DNA from: Strix aluco
Taxonomy: Eukaryota > Chordata > Aves > Strigiformes > Strigidae
Direction: 5' to 3'
Assembly: GCF_031877795.1 (NCBI RefSeq)
Contig: NC_133933.1
Location: 66,288,484 to 66,352,483, forward strand
Length of the DNA: 64,000 bases
Shown: in pieces, positions 52,801 through 64,000 of the stretch
Position numbering within the stretch: the stretch's first letter is position 1
Layout of the letters: every line of letters begins with the position of its first letter
Notes under the pieces: generated by a model
What the model saw: the letters and a program-made list of their open reading frames with translations, nothing else
What the model was told of the DNA's origin: nothing
The model's database searches: none
Made by a program: the position numbers and the translations under genes

Positions 52801-55288
52801 GTTCCTGCCTGCTCACTGTTCCAGGCTGGAGGCCTGAACCTCAGCGGATGTGAATTGTCATGGTTTCAAAGACTGATTATAACTAATCCCTTTCTAGCCA
52901 GGAATGTATGTTAGGGAAGATTTCCTGTGAGGCCAGCTTTTAAACATCTTGTATCCTTGATTCTAAACATTCAGTTTCTCTTTCATTCACCCATGTTTTT
53001 CCCTTATTGCTGAGAAACACCATGCATAAATCGATAGCCGCTGTTGATTTAAAGCCTACTGTGTTTGCAGGCATGCTTCATGATTCATGTAGGAGGAAAC
53101 CTTTAGCTGTATGGTGCTGCTTTATGAGCGATGCACTTGGGAGTTGGGAGGCAGTCAAGGGAGAGATCTGGGGTGCAGTAAGAACTGCATCGACTTGTGC
53201 CTTCTTAAAAAGAGGGGGAGATAGTCAGAAGATAAATTCATATTTGGAAATGGAGCATTTAGCAATCCTGTTCTCCTTCTGTGATGAACGTATTACAAAA
53301 ATAGCTAGTTTAGATTGGGGATATACTTTGTGAGACTTTTGTTCTCTCTAGACAAGAGCTGGTGATCCTGGGTTTTCTTGTTGATTGATCACCAATTGCC
53401 AATTAGCTCAAATTAATGAATACAACTGTAAACACTAGTCTGAACATGTCAGAGATAAACACGTACTTTGTGGAGCATCTAGCTTAACATTTACAATAAT
53501 CTTACTGACCTTGAATTAATTGGCAGTCAATTAACTCTAGTTAAAACAAGATCACAAACTGTAGTCTAACATTCATGCTATCTGGAATTTTTTACCTAAA
53601 TTGCACATGTAGGCTCTAATCTTTCGATGTAAATTAAACTCAGTGTGACAACAAATCAGACGGATATAATTTTACAATCACTTTGGAGTGATATAATGAC
53701 CATGCCACAAGCAGGAAGGAAAGAATGGGATGCATCTGTCTGACAGGGTCTGTGAGACCAGGTCCAGTCGCCTTCCCAAGCCATTCCTGCTAGTGAGTTG
53801 TACCTGTGGGAGGACTGCAGGGGCATGGATTTATAGCTAACAGTTTTCAAGCACATCCTGAGCCCCACTCAAAGCTTTCAATTATTTGCTTGAGAGATGA
53901 TAAACCATAATATTTGACTATCTTATCTGTAAGACCAGTCAAATAGCTAGACAATCACATCTTGAAAAACGTTGCCTTAGCAATGGCCATCACTGCACTT
54001 CCAAACATCACTTTGACTGGGGATAGTTTAATGACAAACACTGACTCATGTATTACAGTAAGTTACATCTCTCTTATCATATACTGCCTTTGGCCAAGTT
54101 AGTTTATAATTTTGAAAGCTATAAAAATGTAGACACCATAGAAGATATACGTTATGGCCAACTGAACGGGGAACAAAATGCTTCCCAGTTAGCTCTATGT
54201 TTTCAAAGCAAGTTGTCTTTTAAAAAATAAGAAAGCAGCAACCTCAGACACTGGAACAGAATGAAGAAAGCAATCTTCTTCCTCTTGTCGTTCCCCACTG
54301 GCACCATCGTAAATCATATCATTAAAGGGAGGAACAGAAATCAGCTGGAAAAAGAGAGAGAAAAGACTCATGGCTATAAAGAGTAGAGAGTACTGTAGTC
54401 AAGCAAAAGTGGGGGCCAGCTGCAGTGTGAGACCCAGCTTGCACCCCACATGCAAGCAGTGCAGTGATGACAGCAGCTCTGCCAGCACTCTGAGAAGGAA
54501 GGAGCCTTCTCTACACTGAGTTTTCCAGCTGCACACAGTCAAAGATACTGTGTCTGCTGGTGCACGCCTTGCAGTAGCTATGTGCAGGCACCCAGGGCAC
54601 TTTCACTGACACCCTCATCGCCAGGTCCTGGGTAAGCTGGAGCAGCCTCCGGAGGAACACAGACATGTCAGGAGCTCTGGATTCACCTGGCTGAGTGCAG
54701 TCGCTCAAAGACATGGGAAAACAAAAGCTTCCCTTTGCAAATCAGGAACAAATTGTGTGAAATTCACCCCAGAAAACACCATAGACTATCAACCCGTGTT
54801 ACACCTGGTCGGTTTTACTTCACTAATTTATTCTGTATTTGTACTTTGTCAAACAAACTGTTAGCAGCACGCAGCAAGTACAAGGGAAGAACAGTTTATA
54901 GTTGTTTATCTTACCCTTTGCTGTTATTGTGACAGTACCAAGCCAGGCCACTCATAGATCAAACACCAGGCTGGCTTCTCCAAGAGCACAGCAGTTTTTC
55001 GTACACTGGCTTAATTTAAAATATTCCTTTTTTGTGATTATTGAGTTAAGATGTGCTGATGGGGGAGAAATAGGAAATGAAACTGATGTAGCGCAGAAGT
55101 GAAGCTGCCCATATCAGTAGCTAGTGTGCAGGTAAACAGATCAAGAAAAGTAAACATGTGGCAAATAGTTCAGGGAGGGAAATGATATAAATGACTCAGG
55201 TGTCATTTTGTGCGTTATTGATGGCAACAGGAATAAAAGGGTTTGATTTTTAAGTATTAGGTTTGGGCAGGTTTTTCCTCTTGGAAAG
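49830..55288. other. intergenic sequence upstream of TXLNB
   Basis: No supported gene. The block 53360-53560 is rich in TAAT/ATTA and CAAT-type words without being a simple repeat and may be a regulatory element. E-box hexamers CATGTG (55155-55160) and CAGGTG (55197-55202) lie near the TXLNB start, which would suit a muscle gene but are common by chance. Confidence 0.45.
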
Positions 55289-55501
55289 TATATAATTTGC
55301 TTTTCTCCCTGCAGGCAAATCACCTTGGTTGTTCATTTAAGTGTGACATATTTATCAAGCCAGAGGCAACCGACGAGCTGCCATCCCAAATTCCACACAA
55401 AATCACTCATGCTGGCTGAGCTTTGGGAACAGTTAGAAGACTAATTTAATGTACTTTAAAATTAACCCTCCATTTGTTTGCTGTCAGGAACTGCACCAAG
55501 C
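55289..55501 (+). promoter_or_regulatory. TXLNB: TXLNB proximal promoter or 5' UTR region
   Basis: Two readings are possible. TATATAA at 55289-55295 could direct initiation near 55320 with an unspliced leader to the ATG. Alternatively, strong acceptors CTTTTCTCCCTGCAG (ending 55314) and TTTGCTGTCAG (ending 55487) could receive an upstream noncoding exon. The second acceptor leaves a 14-base leader before the ATG. Sequence alone does not decide between these. Confidence 0.45.
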
Positions 55502-55904
55502 ATGGAGAATGACCAGTGTCCCACCTCGCCCGGGCAGGACATCCAGGGGCAGAGTGGGGACAAATCTGCTGCCAGCTCACAGCCCCCAGCTCCAGCCCCC
55601 GTGGAATTGCCAAGCACCCAGCCCGAATTAGCCGTGTGCGACATCTCGGAGGAGCTGAGCCGGCAACTGGAGGACATTATTAAAACCTACGGGTCTGCCG
55701 CAAGCCTGATGGAGAAGGAAAGTGCTGCTACAGGAACCGACAGGCCTGAAAAGGGAGACCCAGGCAGCATGGAGGATGTGGAGTATGAAGATGCAAATGA
55801 GGAGAGTGAGAAAGAAAAGCTGGCTCCTGGAGATGCTTCCAGAGCAAAAGAGCCCAGCGGCAGCAAGGAGCAAAAGCTAGAGAAGAAAATCCTGAAAGGA
55901 CTAG
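55502..55904 (+). CDS. TXLNB: taxilin beta, first coding exon (residues 1-135)
   Basis: Encodes the N-terminal part of taxilin beta, also called muscle-derived protein 77. It is a long coiled-coil protein of the taxilin family, whose members bind syntaxins; this member is associated with heart and skeletal muscle. The ATG has A at -3 and G at +4. Residues 1-46 are Pro/Ser/Gln-rich and variable. DISEELSRQLEDII (47-60) followed by KTYGSAAS (61-68) is the conserved N-terminal motif. Residues 91-106 are acidic, and from KEQKLEKKILKGLG (122-135) the coiled-coil region begins. The exon ends after the first base of Gly135. The donor reads G|GCAAGT, a GC rather than GT donor, required to join in frame to the next exon. 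Reading on without splicing adds 16 codons before a stop. Confidence 0.9.
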
Positions 55905-57866
55905 GCAAGTACATATGTACTTATGCACTTATGCAGTCCTTCTGCGAACAGATGTAAATCCCTGGTCCTTGCTCTTTCCCATGTTGAGCCTCTGCGGTGG
56001 ATGATAGGGACCTCTAGTTGCCACTGAAAATTACAATATAACTTTTCTCTAATTGATAATTATTTTCATCAATTACCTGACAGATACATGTAGGCTGTAT
56101 CAGATATTAGTCCTTTCAAAAAGACAAAAGGTTAGGATTATATCACAGAATTCTGATGTGCTATTGGGCCACCCAAACTAGTTAGCCAAAGCTGTGAGTC
56201 TGATGACACACTGCAGAAAGCTGCTTCTTAGACAAAGGAAAACATGGTCTCTCATTTGTGCCTCAGTAAATTTTTTCTTCCCCTGATACCTCAGGTATGA
56301 CCTCTCACCAGTCATAATGGTGCTACTGTGTGGCGTGGGACTCTGCGCAACAAATTCACTGTCATGCCCAGGTTATTTTTCATCTAGCAGAGCTCTGGAC
56401 TCATCACAGACTATAGGAGATAAGGCAATACGCTTATTCTCTCTAAGCACAGTGCTTAGAGAGCACCTCGGCCATGGCAGGGCTCTGTTAGCTGAGCTAG
56501 AAATAAGTCTCAGCTAGTTTTTGTAAAGTATGTCCTGTCTGCTGGGCAGCCACTAGAGAGCAATGTAGTTACATCCCAATCTAGCAAACATGCAATTTAT
56601 TTCCCTTCCTACATTTAACTCCAGCCAATCTTCAAGCCTCTCCTTTGCGTGAGAGCCCAAACCCAACCACAGACTAAGCCTATAGAAAAATCACTGCCAG
56701 ACGTTCTTACGGACAAGGGACTATGCATAGGACAGAGAACAGATTTTTTCCCCCCAATTCTTTGAACATCCAGGAGAAATGAAGTAGCTTGGTTTCTATT
56801 GCCTTGGCTTTGGTGCAGTTATTGGTACCTCTCCAAGATCAGTGTAAACACTACCAAAAGCACAGTTCTCCAGCTGCACTTGCAACTGCAGGATTTGGTT
56901 TTAGCTCTCTTCAACTTATTTATACTGGTGCCATAGAGAGATCTTAGTGTGAAATAGTGGATTTTCTCCACAGGCAGTACTCCTGGACTGCACTAGACTC
57001 GAAGGAGAAAAAGTCCAGCCTAAAGCAGAAAGCAAATTTGCTCTCACTGCCTCAGGAAAGAGGAGCATTTGGAAAAGCACAGCCAAGCCCCTGGCGCCAC
57101 AGCCAGCCTTATCTCCAGGGACGCCAGGGACATTTTGTATTTGATGAACAAGTGGTGTTCAAGCTCCAGCTCATACTCAGGGCTGAAATGAATACCAAGA
57201 GGTATCAGAAGAGAACATAAATGGCTATGCCGTGATTTAGCCATGCATGCTCAGATAGTTATTAGACTGTCTCTGGTATCCATACTTTCTTCACCAATTC
57301 AAGGAACTGATTTACACCACTATCATGTAGCCTAGACCAGGCTGGTAGTACCCGCTGCTCTCTGATTGTTTCCATCCACACCATAGTCTCCGTACTTAAT
57401 TTAATCTTTCTTATCTCTTGTACAGGTTGAGCAGCACAGAAGCTGAGTACACCAGCTTTGATCAGTTTTCGCCTGCAAAGAGATCTGGTTTCTGAGCCTT
57501 CAGGGTCCAGACCTTTTCCATCCTATTTTAGTCAAATGTGCCATATATGTGACTCATTCATGTTGCAAAAACATTAAATGAAATTCAGATTATACAGGAC
57601 AAAAGCATTGCTCAGCCAATGCTTTTTGCTAGAAGACAGCACATTACTGAGGTCTGAAATGGAGGAAAATTCAAGCGTGTTTGTTCTTACGGGAAGAAAT
57701 AAAACACAGAAATTCATAGCAAAAATTAGTCTCTTCCTTCCAAAATGCCTCATTTCTCCCTGAGTTTTTACAGATTCATGCATCAAACGATCAATTTCAT
57801 AACAGTATATCAACTACAAATGACCTCTACCATCAAATCTATGCTGCTTTTTTTTTTTTTTTTTAA

Positions 57867-58010
<144 letters not shown>

Positions 58011-60924
58011 TAAAAAACATATGCCATGCAGCACGGGCAAGCCTCATGTAGTAGTAGCGTCTGTCCTGTTAAGTGAATCCCAAAATAATTGTAAGGGTCA
58101 AATAATCAATTATGGGTGAGAAGGAGAAAAGAAGTAAAAAGTGAGGAAAACAAGCTGGACTTTGGGTTGAAAAGTTGATGAGGCAGAATATTTGTACTTA
58201 AGTGTGAATCTACCAAACCGACCCACATTGGAGACTACTGTCTAGACTCCTGCCTTCACCTTCTGTGAGGAGTTTTGTATACCTCTGTAAGCAGGTATTG
58301 CTTTAATTTACATATCGGTGATTTAATCAAAATAAAAATAATACAGGGCTTAGTATAAAATGTTAGGAAGCAGAAAATCAGAGAATAGAGAACTGATGCT
58401 AGTCATGAGATAATCCACAACACAGTGAAATGAAGAGTCAAAGCCTCTGCCACCATAATGTCACCCCTGTAACAATGCCACCTACCTGCCTCTGTTCTCT
58501 CCACACTTAAGTGATGGGTTATTTTCAGATCAAGTATTTTCTTCCAAGTAGTTAAAGGACTCTATGGCCATAAGCTGTGGAAATCTTACAAATGAAAAGG
58601 CTGCAGCATTTTACAGTTTGTGGCGTACTGAAAAATGTGCCGAGCAGAACATTGACTTTATAATTGGTTTTATGCACAGATGTGTCCATGTCTCATCATA
58701 ATGTGAAGTTCAGCTCTTTTTTTCATGTAAAATTCTCTGATTTCATAAATTATGCTCAGGCTGTTTATGGTTTAGCTTGTGCTTAAAGAGACTTCATACC
58801 CACAAATTAACTGAAATAGGTCTTCTTCTCCCTCTATTATATACTCTCCACTGCATTCAAACATCATCAGAGCCCTGTATAAAACAGGGGTCATATTGCT
58901 AGTAACCCATGCAGGAGAAAGGTGCTAAAACATAAATTCAGAGCATTCAGTTTTGATATGCAATGTCACTAAAATAAATAATTTAATAAATACAACTAAA
59001 AGCTTGTTGGAGAAAGCCTTACACTGCTCACTCAGCATGACTGAAGGGTGTAGTGTGATTAATAACCTGTCAGCTGTCGGCTGTAGTAGTTACCACTCTC
59101 TATGCTCCCTCTTGTCGATCCCCATCACACACTTCAGGTCGCTTTTTGTTTTTGCTGAGTTGTTTTCCAGCCAGATCAGCTCCCTGGTCTGGTGAACAAC
59201 GTGGTGACAGAAGCACTTGTTGCAGCACGGCCCAGGGGAAGGTGCAGCCATGCGCCAGGCTGAGCTGGGTGCTGGCAATAGCTTCAGCTGCATTAGGTAG
59301 TGCTGCTGCTGACGGTGCTTAAGGGGCTGTCTGTACTTGGGTACCCTCTGCAGCACCAGCCCTTCCCCACAGCCACCCAGCTACATGCTATTTAACTGTT
59401 AGCACATGCCCTGGCACAATCTGTAGTGATGGGTACAGCAAATGGAAGGCATCAGGGAAGAGCACGGACTGGTGTGAAGGAAGCTGTGCCTGTGGGGATG
59501 GGGAAGCAAGACAGTGTAGCCATTTGGGCACAAGCTGTGACACACTACTCACCATCAGAGAACATTTTATTCACTAATGCTGGCGTAGGCAGAGTGGCTG
59601 GGGTTAGTAAAACAGACTGTGCTTTACTTCAGCTTTTGCCTACAAACAGCTGTTGCAGAATTGCTTGTGAACAGTTTATTTTCAGAGGTTCTGAGGGTCT
59701 TACAATTGCTGAGTGCAAGAACTATACACGAATAAATAAATATGAGTGTTGTCATTGTCTGCATTGGGGTCAAGATAAAACTTTTTTCCTAGATTGAGAG
59801 TTTATCTCTCTCTAGGTCAGCCTTCCAAAATTAGAATTCCTTCTATCTGTAGCTAATTTTAGCTAATATTTCATTAACTATTCCTAAAATTTTATCATTG
59901 ACAGCCCTTTTGTCATTCCGATTTACCAGTGAATTCCCTTCTTCAGTGCAAAAGTGACACCACGTCTTAGACATTCCTGAGAACTTTGAAATACAAGTTT
60001 CTAGTGCAAGTAATTTTTATTGAAAAAAAGAGAAAAAAATGCCTGGAAGACTTCTCATATCACGATTAAGACCTATTTTATTCTAAGCCCCCTATCTCAA
60101 GCACAGCTTGAGTGAATCATCTAAAATTTGGATAAATCATTATCCGCTCAGCACAGGCTGCACATGCAAAATGTGAAGCAAAAAGAACCTTTTTTATGTT
60201 TTTAAAAGGGAAGGGGAAGGGGCCAAAATCAAGCTTATAAAGGAAAACAAATCTCAGCCTTAATTACATAGAGGCTATTTTTTTCCCTACAATGCTGGAA
60301 AAATTATTTCAGCTAGTGCAGCTTGATTAGATGCAAAAGCCCCTATTCTGATCTACAGGGGTAAAAACACTCAATACGCATGCTGAAAGTTGGGCATAAA
60401 CTGTAAATATATCCAAGCTGGTGATTGCATTGTTTTGTGTATGCCTAGCTGTGATTTGATTGATAATACACAGAGCTCTGTACTGTAAGCATAAATTACA
60501 GAACATCTGCAGAAAACAGATCCTCGGGCAGAGAACGTGTAAAATATGATGCCTGTTGACTGTCTTGTTTGAGCTGCACATTATTCCCCTGCACTCACAG
60601 ACTTTCCCAGTGATACTAGGGTTAATAATACTAGTGGTACCATATTATTAGATAAGGTGATCTTAATAAGAAAAGGTTATTATTAAGCTTTGCACATTGC
60701 AGCTCATGTGCCTCTGTTTTTCAATCAGAAAACATCTGGACTTCAGAAATATCTCACAATGTAATACAGCCTGTAATACAGCAAGGAGGGCTGCTGTGTG
60801 TTGGAACAGGAGATGAAATCTTTAAAAGCTTTGGAGGTGAAATGCTTCTTTGACATGACTGTTATGGTGTTAATTTGAAGTGCAGGACATTTTTTCAAAA
60901 CAGCTAGTAATAGGCACGTGTCAG

Positions 60925-60990
60925 AAGAAATGGTTGGACTAGATGATCTTCAAGGTCCCTTCCAACCTAGATGATTCTGTGATTCTGTGA
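60925..60990 (+). repeat. CR1 LINE 3' tail
   Basis: The terminal CR1 sequence 'ttggactagatgatcttcaa' then 'ggtcccttccaacctagatg' ends in two ATTCTGTG octamers (60973-60988), the hallmark CR1 3' end. It is a very short copy in the same orientation as the host gene. Confidence 0.92.
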
Positions 60991-62089
60991 CCAGTCTGCG
61001 TGGGGACTGCTATTAGCAATTCTGTTGCTGCCCCTCATCCCGCTCAAAATTCAGCCTCCTCTCTGCCAGCCCTCTAGGGAAGGCAGAAGCCACGCATCCA
61101 CAGGAACAGCAGGTTCCCAAGTGAACATCAGGGACTGTCCATGTTTTCTTCAGTAATTACATGGAGTCAAAGAGCCCCAAAGAGGTTTGATTCACCATAA
61201 CCCACCCCCATTGATGACAGGACCTCCAGAAACACAACTGACGGATGCTCCCACATGCTCCTGCGAGTAAGAGGAGCCTGGCAAGAGGAGGTGCCCACGT
61301 GTTGTTTTGGGGAACTCTTCCCTGAAGAGCATTCTCCTCCATCAGCAGCAAAGCCCCCACACAGATGACATCCCTGGTCTTCAGCACCTCTTTTTCAGTT
61401 GTTTTTTCCAGCAGATTCCTAGGTATCTAGGAAGCCACTCTTTTTCAGGAACTTCAGAATGAGCAGCTATTGCGTTATCTCATGATCCAATGAAATCTCA
61501 CCATGTAACTGGCTGCTCCAGTTCCTAACGTTGAAACAAAAATAAAAATCTCACAGCTGTCCTTCAAAGAAATTCAAACCAAAGAAGGAAGGACTGAAAT
61601 GGTGCGATGAGAGTTTTAAAAATTATGTTCACCCACTCACACTACAGCACACTTGGGACTGTTGGAGCAAGTAGGCTTGGGACTCCCTCCAGGTCACTCA
61701 TTCCTCTTCCATTAGCACTGATAAATACAAAACGTTTCCTAAGAATTTAAGAAAGTGTGAAGACTTTCCCAAAATGAAAAGAGCTCATTTTCTTTTCTTT
61801 CCTGTCCCTCTGTCGCAGATGAAAGTATTGACACGGTAATATTTAGTAAGAAATTTAGGTTTATTAATAACTAACAGCAATTTATTATTATAAAATAATT
61901 CAGAAATACTAAAAGAAAGAAAAGCGACTTATTCAGATTCTAAAATGACAAGATTCACACTAACTTACTTAACGGTACCTATATATATACATGCATGCAC
62001 ATAACAAAACAGACAAACATACAGAAACAAAGGTGTTTGGATTCAGTAGAATGAACGCAGAACGAACATACACACACAGAAACAAGGGT

Positions 62090-62156
62090 ACACACACACA
62101 CACACACACCCACACACACACACACCCACACCCACCCCCACACCCACACCCACCCC
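62090..62156. repeat. (CA)n / CACCC-rich microsatellite
   Basis: A CA dinucleotide run that degenerates into ACCC/ACACCC units. It is purine-pyrimidine alternating, within TXLNB intron 2. Confidence 0.95.
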
Positions 62157-62597
62157 TTAAGGGTTTGGTACCTGAGAGGCGTCCCAGCTCAGGGGAGGTG
62201 CTGGTCACAGGCCCCCTGTGATCCAGGAGAGCTCAAAGGGTCTCCCTGGGGGTCGCCATTTATAGGGTCCAAGATAATTGACTTTTGTCAAATACTTTCT
62301 GGTGCCTTCCAGCAGTTACACAAGAATTTGATTAATGTTGTTATTGTTCCCCTTTGACCACATCCCAGGCACAGGTGTGCCAGGCCCTTAGGAGTTGATG
62401 GGCCATTTTAACCATTTCCGAGCAATCGGGAGGGGCAGGAGCCAGGCTCCTTAACATTGTCAGTCCTTATCTCCACAGACTGGTGTATAGCTCGGGGGAT
62501 GTGGGTGGAATCGCACCTAGCACCAAGCAGCCCAACAAAGAGGGGCGGGGGGGGGGAGTAAGAATTGCACCACCACACCCTCGTTGTTTCATTTTAA

Positions 62598-64000
<1,403 letters not shown>

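Overview
The window looks like vertebrate nuclear DNA, most probably from a bird. The evidence is intron-containing genes with GT-AG type splice sites, isolated CpG islands in an AT-rich background, several CR1 LINE 3' ends of avian type (ending in ATTCTGTG-like octamers), and old MIR fossils. Nothing bacterial or viral was recognised. The gene order CITED2 then TXLNB, both on the + strand, matches the CITED2-TXLNB neighbourhood known from human 6q24, where both genes also share a strand.

Layout: 1-19.2 kb is gene-poor flank with two recognisable CR1/MIR copies, an (AAATT)n tract and a 115-bp palindromic element. An orphan CpG island lies at about 19.27-19.86 kb, followed by an old CR1 fragment (20.6-21.1 kb) and more gene-poor DNA. 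CITED2 sits in a large CpG island (about 29.6-32.3 kb). It has a noncoding first exon ending at 30938, a 628-bp intron, one coding exon with an intact 248-codon frame (31574-32320), and a 3' UTR ending just after AATAAA at 33220. A further CpG island without an assigned gene lies at about 35.86-36.38 kb. The interval 36.4-55.3 kb is noncoding as far as I can see; it holds a long GGAA microsatellite, a MIR, a diverged 130-bp duplicated pair and a CR1. From 55.5 kb to the window end is the 5' part of TXLNB (taxilin beta / MDP77): three coding exons giving residues 1-222, with the remainder beyond the window.

The genes are neighbours but not functionally coupled in any way the sequence shows. 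CITED2 is a nuclear CBP/p300-binding transcriptional regulator; TXLNB is a coiled-coil taxilin associated with muscle. The large noncoding flanks and the lack of recognisable interspersed repeats around CITED2 suit a developmental regulator with distal enhancers, but that is inference.

The best hunt results are a GC-AG intron in TXLNB, two orphan CpG islands, the palindromic element at 14.5 kb, the duplicated 130-bp segment, and the Z-DNA-prone, pyrimidine-tract and G-run cluster just upstream of the CITED2 promoter. I did not find evidence for an undescribed multi-gene system.
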